DNA of 8,118 nucleotides from Candidatus Methanocomedens sp. (GCA_009649835.1 PYCK01000115.1:1-8118), one strand, 5' to 3'. Shown: positions 1-6,629, counted from the stretch's first letter. Program-made: numbers and translations. Notes: generated by a model from the sequence alone, not told the origin.

Positions 1-112
1 GCTCATAGAAACTCATACTCTCGGGCCTGGAATCCACATTAAAGTACTGGCAGCCTATGGTCCCGGACACTGACAGAGCCAGCCCGACAGCAGCCAGAAC
101 ATCCACAAACAT
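1..112 (-). CDS. 5' end of an unidentified hydrophobic protein (partial)
   Basis: The reverse strand opens with ATG at 112-110 and stays open to the window edge, giving 37 codons plus one base. An in-frame TAG lies three codons upstream of this ATG, so the start is well constrained. The protein begins MFVDVLAAVGLALSVSG. Residues 4-19 are hydrophobic and could be a membrane segment or a signal-like stretch, followed by a polar region with one cysteine (C21). There is no basic N-terminal region and the residues before the cysteine do not fit a strict lipobox, so a lipoprotein call is not supported. The gene diverges from the ATPase gene, leaving only 28 bp between start codons, so the two must share regulatory DNA. 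I do not recognise the family and most of the gene is outside the window. Confidence 0.5.
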   Translation of the reverse strand, partial: MFVDVLAAVGLALSVSGTIGCQYFNVDSRPESMSFYE

Positions 113-119
113 TAAATAC
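111..119 (+). promoter_or_regulatory. TATA-like box for the ATPase gene
   Basis: The AT-rich run ATTAAATAC is centred about 26 bp upstream of the ATG at 141. In archaea that spacing places the transcription start at or next to the start codon, giving a leaderless mRNA. No Shine-Dalgarno motif precedes the ATG, which fits. The box overlaps the first codon of the divergent gene and the left edge of a palindrome. This is inferred from sequence and spacing only. Confidence 0.4.
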
Positions 120-150
120 TAATCCACATTAGTACTAATCATGATTAGTA
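117..150. repeat. Two overlapping 18-bp palindromes at the ATPase start (candidate operator)
   Basis: The consensus TACTAATNNNNATTAGTA occurs twice, at 117-134 (spacer CCAC) and 133-150 (spacer CATG), sharing the TA at 133-134 and thus offset by 16 bp. Each has perfect 7-bp inverted arms, and the second is a perfect 18-bp palindrome including its centre. The second copy contains the ATPase ATG (141-143). The pair fills most of the gap between the divergent starts, next to the likely TATA box. A protein bound here could block transcription in both directions. A tandem operator is the simplest reading, but no binding protein is identified. Confidence 0.55.
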
Positions 151-1523
151 AATTCATCGGACGGCAGAAAGAACTCTCACTGCTGGAAGACGAATGGAAC
201 AAAACCAATGGCCGGTTAATAATACTTTACGGGCGGCGGCGGATAGGCAAGACCCGGCTCATTACAGAATTCACATCAGGTAAGAACGGGATATTCTATC
301 TTGCTGAAGATACCTCCCCTCACATCCAGATAACCAGGCTGCAAGAGAAAATCGCAGAATTCACCAGGGACGAAGTACTAAGAACCCTTGACATAAAAGA
401 CTGGGACCAGCTATTCGGTTATCTTACCAAAAACTGCCCCTCGGAGCGGTTTTATCTGGCCATAGATGAATTTTCATATCTCATAAAAAGTGACAAAAGC
501 ATCCTCAGCACCCTGCAAAAGTATTGGGACACCGCATTATCCTCATCAAATATATGCATAATCCTTTCCGGCTCCATGCTCGGTCTAATGAGTGAGATGG
601 TCCTGTCCCATGCGTCCCCCCTATATGGAAGGCGAAGCAGGGACATACTTCTCGAAGGACTTCCCTTCTCAGACTCAAAAGAATTTCTCAACATGCCATT
701 CCAGGAAACTCTTGAAACATACATGATACTCGGAGGGGTGCCCGAGTATCTTCTCAAAGCCTCGGAATACACAGATATTACAAACTTTGTAGAAAAGGAG
801 TTCTTTGACAAGTTCGGTTATTTCTACAGGGAGCCATACTTTATAATCTCCCAGGAATTCAGGGAACTCAAAACCTACTTTTCCATACTCAATTCCATAG
901 CCTTTGGCAACACAAAACCCACAGATATAGCCAATTTTGTAGGTATAGATGCACGCAAGATCTACCCATATCTTGAAAACCTGATACGCCTGGGATTCAT
1001 TGAGCGACGGGTATCCATTCATGGAAACCAGAAAAAAGGTATATACCTGATAAAAGACCCGGTCTTTGACTTCTGGTTCAACTTTGTTTCTAAGTATAAA
1101 GAAGAGATTGAAAAAGGCGTATTCAAACTCAGAAACAATGAGATGCCCGGATTTTTCGGGAAAAGGTTCGAGATTTTTGTTGAACAGGAGATAATCCACC
1201 ACTTTATCCCTGATTTCCGGAAAATAGGCCGTTGGTGGCACAAAGGTGAAGAAATCGATGTACTGGCATTGAATGAAGTGCAAAAAGAAATCGCATTTTT
1301 TGAATGCAAATGGCAGGAAGTGGACAGAAAAAGGTCTGGACATATCCTTGCTGACCTTAAACGCAAAGCTGCCCTGGTAAAATGGCACAACGGCGAGCGC
1401 CGCGAACTTTATGGCATTATCGGGAAAAAAATCAATGGAAAGGAAAAGCTAAGAGAGATGGGATACTTGGTTTTTGACTTTGAAGATTTTATGTCCTTAA
1501 GTAAGTTTGATGTTAAAGGTTAA
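141..1523 (+). CDS. Archaeal SSO/MJ-type ATPase with winged helix and DUF234-like nuclease-fold C-terminus
   Basis: This 460-residue protein matches the archaeal ATPase family expanded in many euryarchaea (ATPase_2 domain plus DUF234, in the STAND/MNS group). It begins FIGRQKELSLLE, the usual family opening, which supports the ATG at 141. Walker A is GRRRIGKT (31-38) and Walker B ends in LAIDEF (D109, E110). A winged helix-turn-helix lies at about 263-290. The C-terminal domain carries EIDVLAL (E371, D373) and FECKW (E388, K390), spaced like the active site of a PD-(D/E)XK nuclease fold; nuclease activity is not established for the family. The sequence is more AT-rich than carAB. Its 3' end overlaps a degenerate RelE frame on the other strand by 27 bp. 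Roles in defence, stress or regulation have been suggested for related ATPases; the substrate is unknown. Confidence 0.88.
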   Translation: MISKFIGRQKELSLLEDEWNKTNGRLIILYGRRRIGKTRLITEFTSGKNGIFYLAEDTSPHIQITRLQEKIAEFTRDEVLRTLDIKDWDQLFGYLTKNCPSERFYLAIDEFSYLIKSDKSILSTLQKYWDTALSSSNICIILSGSMLGLMSEMVLSHASPLYGRRSRDILLEGLPFSDSKEFLNMPFQETLETYMILGGVPEYLLKASEYTDITNFVEKEFFDKFGYFYREPYFIISQEFRELKTYFSILNSIAFGNTKPTDIANFVGIDARKIYPYLENLIRLGFIERRVSIHGNQKKGIYLIKDPVFDFWFNFVSKYKEEIEKGVFKLRNNEMPGFFGKRFEIFVEQEIIHHFIPDFRKIGRWWHKGEEIDVLALNEVQKEIAFFECKWQEVDRKRSGHILADLKRKAALVKWHNGERRELYGIIGKKINGKEKLREMGYLVFDFEDFMSLSKFDVKG

Positions 1524-1730
1524 GCCGACCAGGGATTTATACTCCCCCCTCACCCTAAACAGTTTTTCGCTATATCCCTCGACAATTTTGGAATCGCGTG
1601 AGATCGGGTCGTGTTTAAGTTTTTCAATTTTCGTAAGAATTCTGGACACAGTAATCTTATCCAGGGATTTTAAAAATTTGACAGCTTGTCTGGAATATTT
1701 AACATCAAAAATTACAATCCCATTTTTCTT
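1497..1730 (-). pseudogene. RelE/ParE-type toxin remnant
   Basis: A stop-to-stop frame of 77 codons directly follows and overlaps the antitoxin gene. Its translation contains FDVKYSRQAVKFLKSLDK, then ILTKIEKLKHDP, EGYSEKLFRVR and GEYKSLV, matching the order of elements in RelE-superfamily toxins (N-terminal helices, then the LxRVRxGDYRVLY-like strand). Two things are wrong. There is no ATG, GTG or TTG in this frame upstream of the homologous region; the upstream stop is at 1733-1731 and the ATG at 1723 belongs to the antitoxin frame. The frame also ends about 15-18 residues early, just after the GDYR-like strand, where it enters the ATPase gene. The last strand, which carries catalytic residues in many RelE proteins, is therefore absent. 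An ATT start at 1718 is possible but very unusual. I read it as an inactivated toxin. Confidence 0.65.
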
Positions 1731-1915
1731 TTAAGGTCCTCATGGGAAGTAAGCTTGCCAGAACTTTTTTCATCTCTGTATTCCTTTAAAGAAAGATAAT
1801 CTTCTTCGGTCATGATCGAGTCTACATCAACCATATGACCTTTAATAAAATCAAGGTCTTCCCTGATTGCTCTTAATTCATGCCTAATCTCTCTTGAGTC
1901 AATCGCTTCAGACAT
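1712..1915 (-). CDS. RelB-like antitoxin of a RelE-type toxin-antitoxin pair
   Basis: This 67-residue protein starts at ATG 1915 and is charged throughout. The N-terminal half (about 8-30) looks like an amphipathic helix suited to dimerisation or DNA binding. The C-terminal half, with EEDYLSLKEYRDEK followed by GKLTSHEDLKRKMGL, is the toxin-contacting type of tail seen in small archaeal antitoxins that precede RelE genes. The reading frame is intact. The toxin frame starts within its last codons, the usual coupled arrangement. There is no Shine-Dalgarno motif, but a good TATA box lies at the right distance for a nearly leaderless message. The partner toxin appears broken, so this may be a surviving orphan or cross-protecting antitoxin. 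The family call rests on pattern and context. Confidence 0.7.
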   Translation of the reverse strand: MSEAIDSREIRHELRAIREDLDFIKGHMVDVDSIMTEEDYLSLKEYRDEKSSGKLTSHEDLKRKMGL

Positions 1916-1940
1916 ATCAAGAAGTTAATCATTACACTTA

Positions 1941-1952
1941 CTTAAATATAAC
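1941..1952 (-). promoter_or_regulatory. TATA box for the antitoxin gene
   Basis: Read on the reverse strand this is GTTATATTTAAG, a good archaeal TATA box centred about 31 bp upstream of the antitoxin ATG. It predicts a transcription start only a few bases before the start codon, in line with the missing ribosome binding site. Confidence 0.5.
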
Positions 1953-1961
1953 TCAATTTTA

Positions 1962-2099
1962 TTATTGCAGCACCCAGTCTCCTTCAATCCTGTGTATTTG
2001 CACGTCAATGACATACCGGATTTCAAAATCAGGGGAATTTCCCCCAATTGCAGTAACGGCACAGGCTGCTTTTCCCGGACTTCCCATCAACACCAGCAC
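1962..2099 (-). CDS. Small uncharacterised ORF directly downstream of carB
   Basis: An open frame of 45 codons runs from a GTG at 2099, 10 bp after the carB stop, to tandem TAA TAA stops (1964-1959). An internal ATG at 2087 would give 41 residues. The product contains MGSPGKAACAVTAIGG and ends IDVQIHRIEGDWVLQ, an alternating hydrophobic pattern that reads like the end of a beta-rich domain. The nearest Shine-Dalgarno-like motif (GGAG, 2119-2116) is 16 nt from the GTG, which is too far to be convincing. It would be the last gene of the carAB transcript. It could equally be the remnant of a longer lost gene. I do not recognise the family. Confidence 0.35.
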   Translation of the reverse strand: MLVLMGSPGKAACAVTAIGGNSPDFEIRYVIDVQIHRIEGDWVLQ

Positions 2100-2109
2100 A
2101 TCCAGATTT

Positions 2110-5100
2110 TCACATCTCCGAATGGTACTCGCCAATACTCTTAATCACCAATTCCTCCTTGCTCATGGCCTCAATGGCATCGGCAGCAGCCATTGCCGCC
2201 TGAATAGTAGTGATATAAGGTATCGCATAATCCACAGCCGCCCTCCGTATACCCCGTCCGTCCTTGTAGCTCATCTTGCTTGTGGGCGTATTGATGACCA
2301 GGCCGACATCCTCCTTACGCATCAGGTCAATGACATTAGGACTGCCGTCGTGTACCTTCTTTATTTCAGTAACATCGAAACCCTTGCCCGACAGGTACCG
2401 GACCGTGCCGCTGGTAGCAATGATTTCCAGTCCTGCATCAGCTATCTTCCTTGCTATTTGCACCAGTACCGGCTTATCCTGGTCCCTGATAGACATAAAC
2501 ACCTTACCCTGCAGCGGTAGTGCATTATCTGCTGCCAGTTCTGCCTTGAAAAATGCCAGCCCGTAACTGTAATCCACACCCATGACCTCGCCTGTACTGC
2601 GCATCTCAGGGCTGAGGATCGGGTCCGCTCCCGGGAGTTTGTCAAATGGCAGCAGGACCTCCTTCACTGAAACATGTCCGGGCCTGGGTTCCTGGAGGTA
2701 TCCCTGCTCCTTCAACGTTATCCCTATCATGGCCCTGGCCGCTATCTTGGCAAGCGGCAGTCCCACAGCCTTTGATACGAATGGAATGGTACGGCTGCTG
2801 CGGGGGTTCGCCTCCAGCACATAGACCACCCGGTCCTTATATGCCATCTGGATGTTCAGGATACCCTTCACCCTGAGTGCCAGGGCAATACGTCTCACAT
2901 AATCCCTGACCGTATCCAGCACATAGTGTCCCAGTGACTGGGGCGGTATCACGCAGGCCGAATCACCGCTGTGTATCCCGGCCTCCTCGATATGCTCCAT
3001 GATTGCACCGATGAGCACGTCCTTCCCATCGCATATGGCATCCACATCGATCTCAATGGCACCCTCAAGGAAGTTGTCGATGAGCACAGGATGCTCGGGC
3101 GAGACCCTCACAGCCTCATTCATGTACCGGTTCAGGTCGTTCTCGTCATATACTATCTCCATGGCCCGTCCGCCCAGTACATAGGAGGGGCGCACCAGCA
3201 CAGGGTACCCGATACCGGCTGCCACTTCCCTGGCCCCGGCTTCCGTGATAGCATAACCCGCTTCCGGCTGTGGAATGCCCATACCCTGCAGCATCTTATT
3301 GAACCGCTCCCTGTCCTCTGCAATATCCATATCTTCAGGAGTAGTGCCCAGGATAACGGTATCCAGGTCAGTCCTGCGCTGCAGTTCCCGCTGCAAGGGT
3401 AATGCCAGGTTCACAGAGGTCTGGCCCCCGAACTGTACCATCACACCCCAGGGTCTTTCCCGCTCGATAACATTCATCACGTCCTCAAGGGTCAATGGCT
3501 CAAAGAACAGCTTATCCGAAGTATCGTAATCTGTGGATACGGTCTCGGGATTGTTATTGATGATATGGGTCTCAATCCCCTCTTCCCGCAGTGCACTCAC
3601 CGCATGTACAGTGCAGTAGTCGAACTCTATACCCTGCCCGATACGGATCGGGCCCGCACCCAGTATCAGCACCTTTTTGCGGTCAGTGGGTTCGTTCTCG
3701 CACATCTCTTCATAGCATGAATAATAATACGGGGTCTCGGCAGCGAACTCGGCAGCGCAGGTATCCACCATCTTGTAGGTGGTAATGATCCCCATCTGCC
3801 TGCGCATATCATTGATATCTTCCCTTGTCCTGCCTGTGAGTTTGCCAATCTCCTCATCCGTGAACCCCATTCGCTTGGCACGGTACAGGGTCTCCCTGGT
3901 CAACTCCGAGCGCAGGGTATCTTCCATCTGGATGATATTATATATCTTTTCCAGGAAGAACGGGTCGATAGATGTGATACCTGATATCTCATCAATTGAA
4001 AATCCGGTCCTTAAGGCATGGTAAATGCCAAACAACCGCTCATGGGTAGGGGTCGTAAGCAGGTCAATTACCTCATCCCGCTCCCATTCCCTGAACCCGA
4101 AATACATATCCACATCAAGACTGCGGATAGCCTTTTTCATAGCTTCTTCAATGGTGCGCCCGATAGCCATGACCTCTCCCGTGCTCTTCATAGCCGTGGT
4201 CAGGGTCTTATCTGCGGTCACGAACTTGTCAAAGGGCCACCTGGGTATCTTGACCACAGTATAGTCCACAGTGGGTTCAAAGGACGCAGGCGTCTTTTTG
4301 GTAACATCATTGGGTATCTCGTCCAGGGTCATGCCGATGGCGATCTTTGCAGTCACCCTGGCTATGGGGTACCCTGTGGCTTTGCTGGCCAGTGCAGAGG
4401 AGCGGCTCACCCTCGGGTTGACTTCCACGATCCTGTATTCGCCGTCCTTTACTGCAAACTGGATATTACACCCGCCTTCGATGGACAGGCTTCTTATGAT
4501 ATTGATACTGGCACTGCGCAGCATCTGGTGGTCCCTGTCCGACAGGGTCTGGCTGGGAGTGACCACAATGCTCTCCCCTGTATGGATACCCATGGGGTCG
4601 ATATTTTCCATGTTGCATATCACGATACAGGTATCATTGGCATCACGCATCACCTCGTACTCGAACTCTTTCCAGCCCAGAATGCCCTCCTCGATGAGTA
4701 CCTGGTTGATACGGCTGCGTTTCAGGCCCAGTTCAGTGATCGAGATGAGTTCTTCCTTTGTCCTGGCAATTCCTCCGCCAGCCCCGCCCAGGGTATAGGC
4801 CGGCCTGATAACAAGGGGCAGGCCCAGTTCATCGATCATTGCAACTGCATCCTCAATGGTGTTCACGGCCTTGCTGCGGGGTACAGGCTCACCGATACGC
4901 TGCATGGCCTGTTTGAACAGGTCCCTGTCCTCGGTATCCTGTATGGCTTTCAGTGGTGTACCGTAAAGTTTGACATTGTATTTCTCAAGTACGCCCATCC
5001 CGGCCAGTTCACTGACTATGTTCAGCCCGGTCTGCCCCCCCAGTCCCGCGATCACTCCGTCTGGCCGCTCCTTCTCGATGATACGTTCCACGATCTCGGG

Positions 5101-5310
5101 TTTGATTGGTTCGATATACACCACATCTGCCATTTCCGGGTCGGTCATGATAGTGGCCGGGTTGGAGTTAATGAGTACCACGCTCACACCTTCTTCCCTC
5201 AATGACCGGCATGCCTGGCTGCCGCTAAAATCAAACTCTGCCGCCTGCCCTATCATGATAGGACCGCTGCCTATCAGCAGTACTTTCTTAATACCAGGAT
5301 TACGGGGCAT
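2110..5310 (-). CDS. carB: Carbamoyl phosphate synthase large subunit
   Basis: CarB takes ammonia from CarA, bicarbonate and two ATP to make carbamoyl phosphate, the precursor of pyrimidines and arginine. At 1066 residues the chain is full length; some methanogens split this gene in two, but here both halves are fused. The first ATP-grasp half (carboxyphosphate synthesis) has the loop AYTLGGAGGG (171-180) and metal-binding VEVNPRVSRSS (E296, N298). An oligomerisation region follows (about 400-540). The second half (carbamate phosphorylation) begins KVLILGAGPIRIGQG (546-560), with SYVLGGRAMEI (709-719) and EANPRSSRT (E833, N835). An MGS-fold allosteric domain occupies about 935-1050, including ATSGT (965-969) and NTPT (1007-1010). 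The ATG shares its A with the carA stop (TAATG), and AGGTGAT lies 6 nt upstream. No lesion is visible. Confidence 0.99.
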   Translation of the reverse strand: MPRNPGIKKVLLIGSGPIMIGQAAEFDFSGSQACRSLREEGVSVVLINSNPATIMTDPEMADVVYIEPIKPEIVERIIEKERPDGVIAGLGGQTGLNIVSELAGMGVLEKYNVKLYGTPLKAIQDTEDRDLFKQAMQRIGEPVPRSKAVNTIEDAVAMIDELGLPLVIRPAYTLGGAGGGIARTKEELISITELGLKRSRINQVLIEEGILGWKEFEYEVMRDANDTCIVICNMENIDPMGIHTGESIVVTPSQTLSDRDHQMLRSASINIIRSLSIEGGCNIQFAVKDGEYRIVEVNPRVSRSSALASKATGYPIARVTAKIAIGMTLDEIPNDVTKKTPASFEPTVDYTVVKIPRWPFDKFVTADKTLTTAMKSTGEVMAIGRTIEEAMKKAIRSLDVDMYFGFREWERDEVIDLLTTPTHERLFGIYHALRTGFSIDEISGITSIDPFFLEKIYNIIQMEDTLRSELTRETLYRAKRMGFTDEEIGKLTGRTREDINDMRRQMGIITTYKMVDTCAAEFAAETPYYYSCYEEMCENEPTDRKKVLILGAGPIRIGQGIEFDYCTVHAVSALREEGIETHIINNNPETVSTDYDTSDKLFFEPLTLEDVMNVIERERPWGVMVQFGGQTSVNLALPLQRELQRRTDLDTVILGTTPEDMDIAEDRERFNKMLQGMGIPQPEAGYAITEAGAREVAAGIGYPVLVRPSYVLGGRAMEIVYDENDLNRYMNEAVRVSPEHPVLIDNFLEGAIEIDVDAICDGKDVLIGAIMEHIEEAGIHSGDSACVIPPQSLGHYVLDTVRDYVRRIALALRVKGILNIQMAYKDRVVYVLEANPRSSRTIPFVSKAVGLPLAKIAARAMIGITLKEQGYLQEPRPGHVSVKEVLLPFDKLPGADPILSPEMRSTGEVMGVDYSYGLAFFKAELAADNALPLQGKVFMSIRDQDKPVLVQIARKIADAGLEIIATSGTVRYLSGKGFDVTEIKKVHDGSPNVIDLMRKEDVGLVINTPTSKMSYKDGRGIRRAAVDYAIPYITTIQAAMAAADAIEAMSKEELVIKSIGEYHSEM

Positions 5311-6398
5311 TATTTCATCACCTTTTTTACGATGGTATCAAAGAACCATTTTTCAGTATCCCAGGGACCTGGGCTGGCCTCAGGATGGAACTGTACGCTC
5401 ATGATGTCCAGGTAGTCGTGGGCGATACCTTCCACTGTATTATCGTTAATGTTCAGGTGGGTGATATGAGCCTCTGCCGCATCCAGGGAACCGGCATCCA
5501 CTGCAAATCCGTGATTCTGGGAGGTGATGTACACGTTGCCTGTTTCCAGGTCCTTCACAGGCTGGTTGGCACCCCGGTGCCCGAACTTCAGCTTGTACGT
5601 ACTGGCTCCCAGCGCCAGGGATATGATCTGGTTGCCGAAGCAGATGCCGAAGATGGGTACTTCTCCCATCATGTGTTTTACAACATCAATGGCAGTGCCT
5701 GCCTTTTCGGGATCTCCCGGGCCGTTTGATACGAATATGGCATCAGGTTTTTGTTCAGTAATATAGTCAGGTGGAGTACTTGCAGGTACCACGGTAATAC
5801 CTACACCCCGCTGCTGCAGGCTCTTTATCATATTGGTCTTTATGCCAAGGTCGATGACAACGAAATGAGGCTTGTCCTTACCTGTTGCTTCAATATGGTA
5901 GGGAGCGGGGCAGGTCACCCTGTCTATCAGGTCGTTCTGGTCAGATATCTTCGGGTGCTGTCTTGCCAGGCGTACTGCTTCTACGCCATCGTCGCTGTCT
6001 GTGAGCAGGCATGAGCGCATGGCGCCGGTATCCCTGGTCTTGATGGTCAGCATCCTGGTATCCACACCTGCGATACCGGGCCGGTCTTCTTCTGTTGCAA
6101 AATCAAAAATGGAGCGCCCTGACAGGTGGTGGGATGGATGGTCGCACGCCTCCCTGACCACCAGGGCCTCTGCTTTCATGCCGTCTGACTGGAAGGTCTT
6201 GCCGCTTACACCGTAATTGCCGATAAGGGGGTAGGTGAACATCAGTATCTGGCCGGCATATGAAGGGTCTGTAAGTGCCTCTTCGTATCCGGTATATTGA
6301 GTTGTAAAAACAAGTTCCCCGCAAACAGCAGCTCCGGCGGCACCAAAACCAACGCCCTTCACAATTGTGCCGTCTTCTAATCCTAGTATTGCTTTCAT
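5310..6398 (-). CDS. carA: Carbamoyl phosphate synthase small (glutaminase) subunit
   Basis: CarA hydrolyses glutamine and channels the ammonia to CarB. At 362 residues it has the usual length. The N-terminal small-subunit domain includes GELVFTTQYTGYEEALTDPS (27-46) and TYPLIGNYG (55-63). The class I glutamine amidotransferase domain (about 177-362) has the oxyanion-loop motif SNGPGDP (224-230), nucleophile C253 in GICFGNQ, and the catalytic pair H338 and E340 in QFHPEASPG. All catalytic residues are present. The start MKAILGLEDGT is typical of archaeal CarA. No Shine-Dalgarno motif precedes the ATG, which instead lies in an 8-bp stem inverted repeat. It is the first gene of the carAB operon. 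Confidence 0.99.
   Translation of the reverse strand: MKAILGLEDGTIVKGVGFGAAGAAVCGELVFTTQYTGYEEALTDPSYAGQILMFTYPLIGNYGVSGKTFQSDGMKAEALVVREACDHPSHHLSGRSIFDFATEEDRPGIAGVDTRMLTIKTRDTGAMRSCLLTDSDDGVEAVRLARQHPKISDQNDLIDRVTCPAPYHIEATGKDKPHFVVIDLGIKTNMIKSLQQRGVGITVVPASTPPDYITEQKPDAIFVSNGPGDPEKAGTAIDVVKHMMGEVPIFGICFGNQIISLALGASTYKLKFGHRGANQPVKDLETGNVYITSQNHGFAVDAGSLDAAEAHITHLNINDNTVEGIAHDYLDIMSVQFHPEASPGPWDTEKWFFDTIVKKVMK
5317..5323 (-). promoter_or_regulatory. carB ribosome binding site within the end of carA
   Basis: The reverse strand reads AGGTGAT, complementary to the conserved 3' end of archaeal 16S rRNA, with a 6-nt spacer to the carB ATG at 5310. It lies within the last carA codons (Lys-Val-Met). 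With the TAATG overlap this points to coupled translation and matched subunit output. Confidence 0.75.
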
Positions 6399-6404
6399 AC
6401 TAGG
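6382..6404 (-). promoter_or_regulatory. Inverted repeat (hairpin) enclosing the carA start codon
   Basis: On the mRNA strand CCTAGTAT and ATACTAGG form a perfect 8-bp inverted repeat around the 7-nt loop GAAAGCA. The A and U of the start codon are the last two bases of the 5' arm and its G is the first loop base. If the stem forms in the message it would hide the start codon. It could instead be a DNA operator just inside the transcribed region. It is not G/C-rich enough to be a strong terminator and no T-run follows. Confidence 0.5.
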
Positions 6405-6440
6405 TGCTTTACATGGGAGGAATGAGTTAAAAAGGTTGTG

Positions 6441-6457
6441 TAAAATAAAATTTTAAA
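6441..6457 (-). promoter_or_regulatory. AT-rich candidate promoter for carAB
   Basis: The reverse strand holds TTTAAAATTTTATTTTA, offering two overlapping TATA-like matches centred about 47 and 55 bp upstream of the carA ATG. Either predicts a leader of roughly 20-30 nt. The same stretch lies just past the stop codon of the upstream small ORF, so its T-rich part could also terminate that transcript. Assigned from composition and position only. Confidence 0.4.
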
Positions 6458-6467
6458 TGCTCACTGA

Positions 6468-6629
6468 TCATTTGCGTATTATCAATCCACCACCGCATTC
6501 AATGAAAATTGATGGGATATCCGTAAATGGCGCAGGAAAGAAGGATTTTATTTCTACACAGTCACTAGCCACCATAATCGGTAAATCGTCAAAACGCTTT
6601 GGGTAGCCCACATAAACACCATCACTCAT
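6468..6629 (-). CDS. Uncharacterised 53-residue protein upstream of carA
   Basis: The ATG at 6629 opens a 53-codon frame ending in TGA at 6470-6468. It is preceded by a near-ideal Shine-Dalgarno sequence, AGGTGAT at 6644-6638, with an 8-nt spacer, the same motif used by carB, and by an in-frame stop. The product is hydrophobic and proline-rich, with SFFPAPFTDIPSIFIECGGG at 29-48 and two cysteines (C24, C45). No membrane segment, signal peptide or known motif is evident. It lies 69 bp upstream of carA in the same orientation and may have its own TATA box at 6681-6691. A 49-codon frame (6457-6606) covers most of it on the other strand, so coding strand is not certain. It could be a leader-type small gene, an independent small protein or a remnant. 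Confidence 0.5.
   Translation of the reverse strand: MSDGVYVGYPKRFDDLPIMVASDCVEIKSFFPAPFTDIPSIFIECGGGLIIRK

Noticed and set aside
675..1388. 237-codon reverse-strand frame within the ATPase gene
   Set aside because: It lies opposite a gene with intact Walker and nuclease-like motifs; phenylalanine- and tyrosine-rich composition is typical of an antisense shadow.
1507..1734. 75-codon + strand frame after the ATPase gene
   Set aside because: It is antisense to the RelE-like frame, whose homology is clear, and has no ribosome binding site.
2032..2044. Near-palindrome GGGGAATTTCCCC as a carB terminator
   Set aside because: As RNA only about four G-C pairs could form around a 5-nt loop, and no long T-run follows; it also lies within the possible 45-codon ORF.
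1894..2520. 208-codon + strand frame across the antitoxin promoter and carB 3' end
   Set aside because: Mostly antisense to carB, no start signal, no recognisable domain; low-likelihood composition.
4018..5205. 395-codon open frame on the + strand opposite carB
   Set aside because: It is antisense to the conserved first half of carB; the translation has no recognisable motif and carB explains the sequence completely.
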